Positions 36,474-44,984 of a stretch of 64,000 bases of DNA are shown here, one piece after another. Below the pieces are notes generated by a model that was not told the origin of the DNA, did not search any database, and worked only from the letters and a program-made list of their open reading frames with translations. The stretch is from Stappia sp. BW2 (GTDB lineage: Bacteria; Pseudomonadota; Alphaproteobacteria; Rhizobiales; Stappiaceae), in NCBI RefSeq assembly GCF_008107695.1, contig NZ_VIRG01000070.1, positions 1,488,001-1,552,000 of the forward strand. Direction: 5' to 3'. Made by a program: the position numbers and the translations under genes. Every line of letters starts with the position of its first letter. The stretch's first letter is position 1.

Positions 36474-37274
36474 TCAGGCAGCCGCATCCTCGGCTTCGCG
36501 TTGAGCCTCCCTTTCGGCACGCTGGCGTTCCACCAGTTTGACGGACAGAATGGAGACTTCGTAGAGAAGCAGCGTTGGCAGCGCAAGACCGATCTGCGAG
36601 ATCGGGTCGGGTGGTGTCAAAATTGCAGCAGCGGCAAATGCACCGACGATAGCGTATTTGCGTTTATGGCGAAGCGTTTCGGAGCTGACCAGACCGGCCC
36701 TGCCAAGCAAGGTCAGTACCACCGGAAGCTGGAAAACCAGTCCGAAGGCGAAAATCAGGATCATGATCAGGCCGAGGTATTCGCTCACCTTGGCCAGGTG
36801 CTGAATGGCAACCTTGCCTGCGCCGGCAGCCTGTTCCTGTGACAGGAAGAAGCCCATGGCCATTGGCATGACAAGAAAATAGACGAGGCAGGCACCGATC
36901 AGGAACAATACCGGTGTTGCGATCAGAAACGGAATGAAAGCTCCGCGCTCATGTTTGTAGAGCCCGGGCGCCACGAACATGTAGATCTGGCTGGCCACCA
37001 CGGGAAACGCCAGGAAAAGCGCGCCGAACAGGGCCAGCTTCAACTGGGTGAAGAACCATTCCTGCGGCGCGGTGAAAATCATTTCCACCGGATGTCCATC
37101 ACCCGCGGCCTGCAGGTAGGGCACTGTCAGGATGTTGTAGATATCCGTGGCGAAGTAGAAGCAGATAGCGAACATCACGAGAATCGCGCCGATCGACCAC
37201 ATCAGCCGTTGGCGTAATTCGATCAGGTGTTCGATCAGTGGCGCCTTCGAGGCGTCAATATCGTCTTGGCTCAT
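36474..37274 (-). CDS. tatC: Sec-independent translocase subunit TatC
   Basis: This 266-residue six-helix membrane protein is the receptor core for twin-arginine substrates. It has the N-terminal PLIEHLIELRQRLMWS with the conserved Glu, and the FxxP-type first periplasmic loop. Its ATG overlaps the tatB stop (ATGA), a sign of coupled translation. Confidence 0.96.
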   Translation of the reverse strand: MSQDDIDASKAPLIEHLIELRQRLMWSIGAILVMFAICFYFATDIYNILTVPYLQAAGDGHPVEMIFTAPQEWFFTQLKLALFGALFLAFPVVASQIYMFVAPGLYKHERGAFIPFLIATPVLFLIGACLVYFLVMPMAMGFFLSQEQAAGAGKVAIQHLAKVSEYLGLIMILIFAFGLVFQLPVVLTLLGRAGLVSSETLRHKRKYAIVGAFAAAAILTPPDPISQIGLALPTLLLYEVSILSVKLVERQRAEREAQREAEDAAA

Positions 37275-37699
37275 GCCTTTACATCTTCCGTCACCGGCGC
37301 GGCTTTCGGCGTGGCCTCGGCTTCAGCCTTGGCTGAGTCGGTCGAGGATGCCTTGTTCGCATTTGCGTTATCTGCCGGCGGCGACGCCGGTTCGCTGGCA
37401 GCCTCTTTGGGCTTGTCGGCTTTTCTGGTCGCGTCTTCTTCGATGGATTTCTTCAAATCACCCAGCGGATTGAAGTTGGCCGCCGATTCGACCTGTTTCT
37501 TCATGTCCGCAATATCGGCCTGCTGTTCGGCCTCGCGAAGCGCGTCATTGAAGGTCGACTGGAACTCACGCGAAAGCTTTCGCATTTTACCAACCGTCTG
37601 GCCAAGCATCCGCAGCATGCGCGGCAAGTCTTTTGGCCCCACGACGATGATCGCCACACAGGCGATCACCAAAAGTTCGGTCCACCCGATATCGAACAT
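37271..37699 (-). CDS. tatB: Sec-independent translocase subunit TatB
   Basis: This 142-residue protein has one N-terminal membrane helix (MFDIGWTELLVIACVAIIVV), the GPKDLPRMLRMLG hinge, an amphipathic helix, and a disordered Ala/Glu/Lys tail. The E in TELL is the TatB-type polar residue in the helix. Confidence 0.95.
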   Translation of the reverse strand: MFDIGWTELLVIACVAIIVVGPKDLPRMLRMLGQTVGKMRKLSREFQSTFNDALREAEQQADIADMKKQVESAANFNPLGDLKKSIEEDATRKADKPKEAASEPASPPADNANANKASSTDSAKAEAEATPKAAPVTEDVKA

Positions 37700-37740
37700 G
37701 AGATGTATCGTCCCTTAAGGAGACGCGATGCAGATTAAGA

Positions 37741-37965
37741 TCAGCTCGCTTTGGTCTGATCTTCAGCGTTTACGGACGAAGCCGTTTCGCTGTTCTTATG
37801 GTCGATGGTCTTCGGAGCGTCGGCAGTGTCGTCTTCGGCCATGCCTTTTTTGAAGCTTTTGATTCCCTTCGCGACATCACCCATGAGATCGGAAATCTTG
37901 CCACGTCCGAACAGCAGAATAACGACCACTGCAATGATCAAGATCTGCCAAATACTAATGCCCAT
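37741..37965 (-). CDS. tatA: Sec-independent translocase subunit TatA
   Basis: This 74-residue pore-forming subunit has a short membrane helix (MGISIWQILIIAVVVILLFG) followed by GRGKISDLMGDVAKGIKSFKKGM, the amphipathic helix. tatB starts 41 bases downstream. The 126 bases before it separate it from an ABC ATPase gene and may carry a tat promoter. Confidence 0.96.
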   Translation of the reverse strand: MGISIWQILIIAVVVILLFGRGKISDLMGDVAKGIKSFKKGMAEDDTADAPKTIDHKNSETASSVNAEDQTKAS

Positions 37966-38091
37966 ACGCCAAACTCCTGATAAGCGGCTTTAAAAGCCAT
38001 AAGGCCCTTCTTACAAAAACGGCCCACTCCCTGCAACAAGTCAGTCTATCTGTTTTCAATCATCCAGACAGAAGAATAAGTTGCCCTTCCC

Positions 38092-39231
38092 CTAGACTTG
38101 GGACTGTACACGCGGAAAAACAAGCACGTCTTTCGGATCAGTCGTGACGGCGACGTCCATTCCACGCTCCCATGGGCTTCCCGCACGAACCCGTGCCTGA
38201 AGCGGATGATTGAGCCCGTCTATGACAATAGACAACAAATCGACCTCGCCGACGAATCGTTTCGAACGAATTCTGCCCGGAACGCCGCATAAACCGGCAT
38301 TATTCAGCAAAACACCTTGCGGGCGGACGCAAACGTCTACCTTTTGCCCGGCGGGCAGACCATCCGAGGCCAACACACCGACCGGAGTTTCGACCCCGGC
38401 TGACGTCACAATGCCCTCAAGCTGGTTCAATTCGGAAAAGAACCTGGCTGCAAAAAGATCTACAGGCGCTTTGTAAAGATCCGCTGCCGTTCCGTGTTGC
38501 ACCAAACGTCCCTGTCGCATCAAGGCAATTCTGTCGCCCATGCGCATGGCTTCTTCCGGATCGTGGGTCACGATAATACACGTGGCACGCGTTTCGCGAA
38601 TAACCGCAAGTGTTTCATCGCGCACATTGTCCCGCAGCCGTTTGTCGAGGCCCGAGAACGGTTCATCCATCAAGAGGATGCCAGGCCGGGGAACAAGTGC
38701 ACGAGCAAGTGCAACACGCTGCTGCTCACCGCCGGAAAGCGCATGAGGATAGTCGGCTGCATAATCTGCCAGGCCAACGCGGCCGAGCGCACTCAGGGCC
38801 GCTGCCTGGGCTTCGCGCTTGGGCATGTTTGTCAGACCGAACATGACATTTGCCAGAATGCTCATGTGCGGAAAGAGCGCGTAGTCCTGGAACATCAGAC
38901 CAACGCCACGTTTTTCAGGCGGCAGAAACTGCGCGTCGCCGGCGATTTCCCGACCGTTGATCAGTACCCTGCCCTTGCTCTGGCGCTCAACGCCTGCGGC
39001 AATACGCATCAACGTGGTCTTGCCGCAGCCGGAATGTCCGAGCAGACACAAGATCTCGCCAGGCGCTATGGACAGGCTGAGATCCTGAACCGAAGTGACG
39101 CCATCATAGTCGTGGGACACGTTCTCAAAGACGAGGCCGGCGGCAATGGTGGCACCGGCTGTTCCAGGCGCACCCCAGCTCAGCGGATGGCCGCTGCCAT
39201 TGGTTGAAGTCGGCTTCTTGCGATCTTGCAT
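38092..39231 (-). CDS. Orphan ABC importer ATPase, FbpC/PotA-like
   Basis: This 379-residue ATPase has Walker A LGHSGCGKTTLMRIAAGV, the Q-loop MFQDYALFPHMS, signature ALSGGEQQRVALARAL, Walker B GILLMDEPFSGLD, and a C-terminal regulatory TOBE-like domain (about 275-375). This is the layout of Fe(III) or polyamine importer ATPases. About 30 extra N-terminal residues (Ser/Gly/Thr-rich) precede the domain. Its ATG overlaps the scpB stop by one base (TGATG), so it is translated with scpB. No permease or binding protein is nearby; the substrate is unknown. Confidence 0.85.
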   Translation of the reverse strand: MQDRKKPTSTNGSGHPLSWGAPGTAGATIAAGLVFENVSHDYDGVTSVQDLSLSIAPGEILCLLGHSGCGKTTLMRIAAGVERQSKGRVLINGREIAGDAQFLPPEKRGVGLMFQDYALFPHMSILANVMFGLTNMPKREAQAAALSALGRVGLADYAADYPHALSGGEQQRVALARALVPRPGILLMDEPFSGLDKRLRDNVRDETLAVIRETRATCIIVTHDPEEAMRMGDRIALMRQGRLVQHGTAADLYKAPVDLFAARFFSELNQLEGIVTSAGVETPVGVLASDGLPAGQKVDVCVRPQGVLLNNAGLCGVPGRIRSKRFVGEVDLLSIVIDGLNHPLQARVRAGSPWERGMDVAVTTDPKDVLVFPRVQSQV

Positions 39232-39938
39232 CAGGATCCGGCGGTCTCGTCCGCTTCATCGTCATCAAACAGAGACCCGTCTTCTAGAGGATCTTCGTCT
39301 TCCGTCAATGCGTTATCGTCATTCGGCGTCGGCACCAGGAAAGAGGCCGGTACGGCGCTGTCCAACAGCCCTGCCCCCTTCAGCTCTTCCATGCCCGGCA
39401 GATCCCTGACGCTCTCGAGGCCAAAATGTATCAGAAAGTGGTCCGTGGTCCCGTAAGTGACGGGACGGCCCGGAGTTCTGCGGCGTCCGCGCATTCGGAT
39501 CCAGGTTGTTTCAAGCAACACGTCCAGCGTTCCCTTCGACGTGGAAACGCCTCGGATCTCTTCAATCTCGGCGCGCGTGACCGGCTGGTGATAGGCAATG
39601 ATAGCAAGCGTTTCGAGAGCCGCGCGCGACAATTTGCGCTGCTCCTCAACGTTCCGGTGCATCAGATAAGCGAGATCCTCAGCTGTCCGAAAACACCATT
39701 TTCCAGCCACCTTCACCAGATTGACGCCTCTTGGCGCATAGGTGATCTGCAAGTGTTCCAGAAGGGACAGCACATCTGTGCCTTCCGGCAGACGCAAAGT
39801 CAGTTCTTCAAGTGAAAGCGGTTCGGACGAGGCAAACAGCAACGCTTCGACCATCCGAAGGCCTGACGGATCCAGCGGCTTAGGGCGGTCAGCAGGCTCT
39901 TCGCTTTCCTTCTGCAAGAGATCGAATTCAGGCGCCAT
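39231..39938 (-). CDS. scpB: Segregation and condensation protein ScpB
   Basis: This 235-residue protein is the winged-helix kleisin partner of the Smc-ScpA condensin complex. It contains RMVEALLFASSEPLSLEEL, ETLAIIAYHQPVTRAEIEEIRGV and GRPVTYGTTDHFLIHFGL, then an acidic tail. The ATG at 39938 has AGGAGCCGG upstream and overlaps the end of scpA by 11 bases; the longer open frame is a shadow of scpA. Confidence 0.95.
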   Translation of the reverse strand: MAPEFDLLQKESEEPADRPKPLDPSGLRMVEALLFASSEPLSLEELTLRLPEGTDVLSLLEHLQITYAPRGVNLVKVAGKWCFRTAEDLAYLMHRNVEEQRKLSRAALETLAIIAYHQPVTRAEIEEIRGVSTSKGTLDVLLETTWIRMRGRRRTPGRPVTYGTTDHFLIHFGLESVRDLPGMEELKGAGLLDSAVPASFLVPTPNDDNALTEDEDPLEDGSLFDDDEADETAGS

Positions 39939-40767
39939 GTTCCGGCTCCTTTTTGACAGCGCGGATATAGACCGGCGAGAAAGGCTCGCCCTGACGGATT
40001 TCGACCTGGCCTTCCCGCACCATTTCCAGGCTTGCGCTGAATGTGCTTGCGACAATCGTCGCCCAATCCTTGTTATCGTAAAGATAGTCACGCAAATAGG
40101 CATTCATTGGCGCCCATTCACCGATCCTGCCAACGAGCTTGGTGAGCAATTCACGCGCTTCCTGCAACGACCAGACAGTCCTGCGCAAGACGCGGACGGA
40201 GGTCACGGATTGACGTTGGCGCTGCATGGCATATGCGGACAGAAGATCGTAGATGGAAGCGTCCCAGATGCTTTTGTGCTGCACCGACACGGTCTCAGGC
40301 TCACCGCGATGGAACACATCCCTGCCCTGCCGGTTTCGCGTCAACAGCTTCTCGGATATCTCACGCATCGCTTCCAGACGTCTGAGGCGGAAAGCAAGGG
40401 CAGCGGCAAGTTCCTCACCGGTCGGTTCATCTTCGTTCTTCTGCTCCGGCAACAGCAGTTTGGATTTCAGAAAGGCAAGCCAGGCGGCCATCACCAGATA
40501 GTCCGCGGCAAGCTCAAGTCTCATCCTGCGGGCTTCGGCCACGAATTCCAGATATTGTTCAACGAGTTCGAGAATGGAAATACGCGCCAGGTCAACCTTT
40601 TGCGTTCGCGCCAGACCCAAAAGAAGGTCGAGCGGTCCTTCGAAACCCTCAACATCGACAACAAGCTGCGGATCGGACGTGGCCCGCTCTTCCGGAGCAC
40701 TGACAGAACTGAGGAGGTCATAGGAGCCATCCTCCTGTCGCGTCGTGCTGTTTTCCATGTCCGCCAT
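39928..40767 (-). CDS. scpA: Segregation and condensation protein ScpA
   Basis: This 279-residue kleisin bridges the Smc heads in chromosome condensation. The N-terminal FEGPLDLLLGLARTQKVDL and the following YLVMAAWLAFLKSKLLLP are diagnostic. The ATG at 40767 follows CGGAG five bases upstream; a TTG at 40782 would overlap the nagZ stop. nagZ, scpA and scpB form one unit. Confidence 0.95.
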   Translation of the reverse strand: MADMENSTTRQEDGSYDLLSSVSAPEERATSDPQLVVDVEGFEGPLDLLLGLARTQKVDLARISILELVEQYLEFVAEARRMRLELAADYLVMAAWLAFLKSKLLLPEQKNEDEPTGEELAAALAFRLRRLEAMREISEKLLTRNRQGRDVFHRGEPETVSVQHKSIWDASIYDLLSAYAMQRQRQSVTSVRVLRRTVWSLQEARELLTKLVGRIGEWAPMNAYLRDYLYDNKDWATIVASTFSASLEMVREGQVEIRQGEPFSPVYIRAVKKEPEHGA

Positions 40768-40778
40768 TGCTGCTCCGG

Positions 40779-41798
40779 TCAAACGCCCTGCCAGCCGGTC
40801 AAGGAGTGAAACTCTTTAAAGGCCATAGGTCTGTCGAATTCCGGATCAGGAACCTGGAACCCGCTCAAGGCCTTGTCGCATCGACGCCTGGCCTCCCCCT
40901 CAAGCTCGGGGACAACCTTCGCGACTGCGATCATTTCTTTCATATCACCATTGCAGTGCAAAACGATGTCACAACCTGCTTCGATGATCTTGCCGGACCG
41001 ATCCTCAAAACTTCCTCCGAGCGCCTTCATGGAAATATCGTCGCTCATAAGGCAACCGTCGAACCCGATTTCACCCCTGATGATATCCTGAATGACCTTC
41101 GCGCTCTGCGTACCGGCTGTGTCCGGATCGATCCCTTCGTACACAATATGGGCTGTCATCCCCAATGACACGTGAGAAAGCGCCTTGAAGGGCCGGAAAT
41201 CAACGCTTTCCAAAGAAGAAATAGGCGCATCGACACGTGGAAGCTCCAGATGGCTGTCGACACGTGCCCGGCCGTGACCCGGGATGTGTTTGATCACCGG
41301 CAGAACCCCTCCCGCCAAGGCGCCTTCCGCCATCGCCTTGCCCAGCACCGCAACCACGTCCGGGTTTTGCGAAAACGCTCGGTCTCCAATGGCATCGACA
41401 GTGTCGGGGAACCTGACATCAAGACACGGCAGACAATCAACGGAAATGCCGACCTGGTAAAGATCATCGGCGATCAGTTTCCCGGCGAGCCATGCGGCCC
41501 TTCTGCCACCGTCCGCATCCCGGCAAAAAAGATCGCCATATGTCTTGGGAGCGGGATACTTCGGCCAGTGCGGTGGTTTCAAACGCTGAACCCGGCCGCC
41601 TTCCTGATCGACAAGCACAGGAGCATCCTCACGGCCCACTGCTTCCCGGAAGGCTGCTGTGAGTGCCCTGACCTGATCCGCCGTTTCAATATTGCGCGCG
41701 AACAGGATCAGCCCCCAGGGGTCTTGCTGCCGGAAAAAATCGATTTCGGATATTGTCAGGGTCAGTCCGGCACATCCGGATACGAAGGCTTTGGTCAT
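40779..41798 (-). CDS. nagZ: Beta-N-acetylhexosaminidase NagZ
   Basis: This 339-residue cytosolic glycoside hydrolase family 3 enzyme removes N-acetylglucosamine from muropeptides during cell-wall recycling. The motif KHIPGHGRARVDSHLELP carries the catalytic His/Asp loop, and CLMSDDISMKAL carries the nucleophile Asp. Length is typical. scpA follows directly; upstream, an inserted gene block separates it from the SPOR gene. Confidence 0.95.
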   Translation of the reverse strand: MTKAFVSGCAGLTLTISEIDFFRQQDPWGLILFARNIETADQVRALTAAFREAVGREDAPVLVDQEGGRVQRLKPPHWPKYPAPKTYGDLFCRDADGGRRAAWLAGKLIADDLYQVGISVDCLPCLDVRFPDTVDAIGDRAFSQNPDVVAVLGKAMAEGALAGGVLPVIKHIPGHGRARVDSHLELPRVDAPISSLESVDFRPFKALSHVSLGMTAHIVYEGIDPDTAGTQSAKVIQDIIRGEIGFDGCLMSDDISMKALGGSFEDRSGKIIEAGCDIVLHCNGDMKEMIAVAKVVPELEGEARRRCDKALSGFQVPDPEFDRPMAFKEFHSLTGWQGV

Positions 41799-41916
41799 TG
41801 ATCCGGCTTAGCCGCAGCGCCCGGACCCGTCAAGAAATGCTACCTGCGCCCCTTGCGCGCTTGTCACGATCTTGCAATCTAGACGGCAATCGTCCCCAGA
41901 TCTGATTGGAGCCTCC

Positions 41917-42930
41917 ATGCGCGCGCGTCTCGACATCCCTGCCGGCACCCTGCACCGTTTTTCCCATAGATCTGAAATCCTTGGGCGAAATCGGCTGGGC
42001 GACACGGCAACGCGTGAAATCAACGTCTATACGCCGCATGGCCACGACGGCAGCGGTTTGCCACTTCTGGTGGATATCGTTGGCTTTACCGCCGGCGGTC
42101 CGGCGCATACCAACTGGAAGAATTTCGGTGAGAATGTTCCCGAACGGCTCGACCGGCTCATCCACGACGGCCACATGCCCCCTGTCACTGTCGCTTTTCC
42201 CGACTGTTTCACACGCCTTGGAGGGAACCAGTATATCGACAGTGACGCCATGGGACCGTGGGCAACCTGGCTGACAACCGAAATGCTTGAGGACGTCGAA
42301 GGCCGTTTCAAGTGTGGAGGAGCCGGCAAACGTGGCATCTTCGGCAAGTCATCCGGCGGCTACGGCGCAATTATCCACGCCATGAAACATTCCGACGTTT
42401 GGTCAGCTGCAGCTTGCCATTCCGGGGATATGGCATTCGAATTGTGTTACCTGTCCGACATGCCGAACGCCTTGAGAACGATTGCCAAGGCTGGTTCCAT
42501 CGAAGCCTTTGTCAAGGATTTCGAAAAGGGACCAAAATATCCGGGCAATTCGCTCCACGATCTGATGACCTTCGCGATGGCAGCAACCTACGATCCCGAT
42601 CCCGACCCCAACGTCTTTTGCGGCATCCGGTTGCCTGTTGATCTGGAAACCTGCGAACTGATCGAAGAGCGCTGGAACGCCTGGCTGAATTGGGATCCTG
42701 TGCACATCGTCGGCAATCACATCGATGCGCTGAAGTCCCTGAAAGGTCTTTGGATCGAATGCGGTGACGTGGATCAGTACAACCTTGTTTATGGCGCCCG
42801 CCGCCTGCACCGGAAACTGACCAACGCCGGCGTTGACCACGTTTATCAGGAGTTCAACGACAATCACTCCTCCGTGGATTACCGGTTGGATGAAAGCCTG
42901 CCGTTTCTTGCGGAAAAACTCAGTAGTTGA
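41917..42930 (+). CDS. Alpha/beta-hydrolase, esterase family
   Basis: This 337-residue protein has the putative esterase (esterase D-like) fold. The nucleophile elbow reads GIFGKSSGGYGAI (Ser near residue 148), with the likely acid in ECGDVDQYN and a His in FNDNHSSVDYR. There is no signal peptide, so it should act in the cytoplasm. GGAG precedes the ATG. The substrate cannot be told. It is on the opposite strand from the conserved operon and is the first gene of a three-gene insert between nagZ and the SPOR gene. Confidence 0.82.
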   Translation: MRARLDIPAGTLHRFSHRSEILGRNRLGDTATREINVYTPHGHDGSGLPLLVDIVGFTAGGPAHTNWKNFGENVPERLDRLIHDGHMPPVTVAFPDCFTRLGGNQYIDSDAMGPWATWLTTEMLEDVEGRFKCGGAGKRGIFGKSSGGYGAIIHAMKHSDVWSAAACHSGDMAFELCYLSDMPNALRTIAKAGSIEAFVKDFEKGPKYPGNSLHDLMTFAMAATYDPDPDPNVFCGIRLPVDLETCELIEERWNAWLNWDPVHIVGNHIDALKSLKGLWIECGDVDQYNLVYGARRLHRKLTNAGVDHVYQEFNDNHSSVDYRLDESLPFLAEKLSS

Positions 42931-42953
42931 GTGAACGGATGACGCCGGGCCTC

Positions 42954-43877
42954 TCAGGAGGCCTGGCGGATTTTACTGAACGGGTTCGGCAACGTCAGGA
43001 CCGCCCCGCCGGCGACGATCAGCACAGCGCCCAGAACCGCGATACGCGTTGGTATTTCGCCCCAGACTGCAAAGCCGAACGCCGCGGACAACAGTACCGA
43101 GCCATAATAGATGGGTGCCAGCGTGGCCGCTCCCGCCCGCCTGTAGGCGGAGATATTCATGGATTGGCCAATGATTGCCAGTGGCCCCATCCAGGCAAAC
43201 AAAAGCAGGTCCTGCCAGGAAACCCCACCTTTGAAGATCAGCCAGAGAACAGGTCCGGTCAGCAGAACTGCTGCGAAAACATTGACATAGGCCAGAATGG
43301 TGACTGTATCTTCACGCTGGGCGATATAGCGAATGATCAAGGCTTCACAGGCCATGAAGACGGCTCCCAGAAGAGCTGCAACGACGCCCGAGAGCGCGAG
43401 TTCATCATATCCGGCGCCTGTTTCCGCCGACCGAACCACGAGATACGCACCAGCGGCGCACAAGACACCTGCGATCCAGTGACGGCCGGAGATCACTTCC
43501 TTGAGGATCAAACCGGCCAACGCAATAGCGATTATGCCCTTTGTCAGACCGATCGCCGTCGCATCCGCCAGCGGCAATGCGCTGGCGGCATAAATGGAGC
43601 AGGCAAGCCCGCCAACCCCACAAAAGGCGCGCATGAGGTGGAGCTTCCAGAGTGCACTCAAACGCGTGAATACCGGAACCCGCCTGACGGTTGCGACGCT
43701 GACAATTGTAGCCGCTCCGCCCACGTACCGAAGCCAGACCAGAACCACGACCGGCACCAGTCCTCCCGACAGCTTGCCTGCGGCAAATATCGGGGTGAAG
43801 GCAGTCATGCCTGCAAGGGCCAACGCAAGGGCGAGCAGTATATTTTCCGGGCGGTGATAGATCGAGTTTTGCGACAT
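42954..43877 (-). CDS. EamA/DMT-family transporter
   Basis: This 307-residue protein has ten predicted membrane helices in two EamA repeats, typical of drug/metabolite exporters. Start at 43877 (MSQNSIYHRPENILLALALALAG) gives the usual DMT length; the longer frame adds 31 residues without family fit. It diverges from the LysR gene at 44010, a common regulator-target pair, and converges on the esterase gene. Substrate is unknown. Confidence 0.88.
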   Translation of the reverse strand: MSQNSIYHRPENILLALALALAGMTAFTPIFAAGKLSGGLVPVVVLVWLRYVGGAATIVSVATVRRVPVFTRLSALWKLHLMRAFCGVGGLACSIYAASALPLADATAIGLTKGIIAIALAGLILKEVISGRHWIAGVLCAAGAYLVVRSAETGAGYDELALSGVVAALLGAVFMACEALIIRYIAQREDTVTILAYVNVFAAVLLTGPVLWLIFKGGVSWQDLLLFAWMGPLAIIGQSMNISAYRRAGAATLAPIYYGSVLLSAAFGFAVWGEIPTRIAVLGAVLIVAGGAVLTLPNPFSKIRQAS

Positions 43878-44009
43878 AGACCAAGACCAGTTGAATTTGT
43901 TCCGGTCATAACACCAGGTACTCGTCAGGATCAGTCCTGAAATTCCAATAACGGGTATGCAAAAACGCATCGCATTGCCGCTGCCTTTGTAAATTGGTAT
44001 AACCCTGTC

Positions 44010-44927
44010 ATGAACTGGGATGATCTCAAACTTGTCGATGCCGCTGCGCGCATGCGTTCGCTTTCAGGTGCTGCGAAGGCTCTCAACATCAGCCAACCGC
44101 AACTGAGCCGCCGCCTGAAGAGCTTCGAGGACCGAATTGGTGCGAGGCTGTTCGACCGGACGCCGACTGGGCTGAAACCGACTGATGCGGGTCTGCGCCT
44201 GATCCCGCTTGCAGAAGACATGCGCAAAAAAGCCGAGGCGGCTGCGAGGATCCTGCCAGATCTATCGGGGTCTGCATTGAAGGTTGTTCGCGTTGCCGTA
44301 GACGAAGTGCGTGCGCGTGTCTTGACCGACCGTTTCGACCTGCTGACCGCGCTGCTCGACGGTGTTGAGTTGGAACTCATCTCCAGCCATCAGCATGTCA
44401 ATCATCAGTCCCGCAGTATTGAGCTCCAGATCCGTAACTGCCTGCCTGAAACAGACACGCTGATTGCCCGGAAAATCGGTGAGCTTGCTTATGCGGTTTA
44501 CGGTTCGGCGAAGTATGTCACCAACCATCCGGCCGCCAGAACCACTGACCGCTACAAGCTGTGCACCTGGCTGGGCTTTGCTCCCGACGACCTCTGGTAC
44601 CCGGCTCAGATGCGCTGGCTCGAAACCCGGGTTCCTCACATGCCTACGCTGCGCTCAAACACCATGACCACGCTGATGAACATGACAGCCTCCGGCGCTG
44701 GACTGTGTCTTCTGCCGGTTTTCATGGGAGACAATCATCAGGATCTGGTCAGACTGACCGACCCGATTCCTGAGCTTACAAACGTCGAGCACATCATCGT
44801 TCATCGAGACCTGCGCAGGGAACCTGCTGTCCGCAAGGCGATGGATGCCATTACTGAAGTCTTCCATCGGATGGCGCCGCATCTGCTCGGTGGGCAGTTG
44901 GATAAACCTGTTGCCGCCGCAGAATAA
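44010..44927 (+). CDS. LysR-family transcriptional regulator
   Basis: This 305-residue regulator has an N-terminal winged helix-turn-helix (LSGAAKALNISQPQLSRRLKSFE, about 18-40) followed by RIGARLFDRTPTGLKPTDAG and a periplasmic-binding-like effector domain. It is divergent from the EamA gene (132-base spacer), so it probably controls that promoter and its own. The effector is unknown. A terminator follows. Confidence 0.93.
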   Translation: MNWDDLKLVDAAARMRSLSGAAKALNISQPQLSRRLKSFEDRIGARLFDRTPTGLKPTDAGLRLIPLAEDMRKKAEAAARILPDLSGSALKVVRVAVDEVRARVLTDRFDLLTALLDGVELELISSHQHVNHQSRSIELQIRNCLPETDTLIARKIGELAYAVYGSAKYVTNHPAARTTDRYKLCTWLGFAPDDLWYPAQMRWLETRVPHMPTLRSNTMTTLMNMTASGAGLCLLPVFMGDNHQDLVRLTDPIPELTNVEHIIVHRDLRREPAVRKAMDAITEVFHRMAPHLLGGQLDKPVAAAE

Positions 44928-44928
44928 A

Positions 44929-44950
44929 ACGGCCGGGAAATCCCGGCCGT
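44929..44950. terminator. Terminator between LysR gene and SPOR gene
   Basis: ACGGCCGGGA and TCCCGGCCGT form a perfect ten-base inverted repeat with a tight loop between convergent genes; AAAA lies on the left side, so it may act best on the minus-strand SPOR transcript. Confidence 0.7.
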
Positions 44951-44984
44951 CTGTGAAACATCTTTTGCAATCAATCGCCCACCG

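Noticed and set aside
42927..43940. 337-codon plus-strand frame opposite the EamA transporter
   Set aside because: The minus strand encodes an obvious ten-helix transporter; the plus frame is hydrophilic low-complexity.
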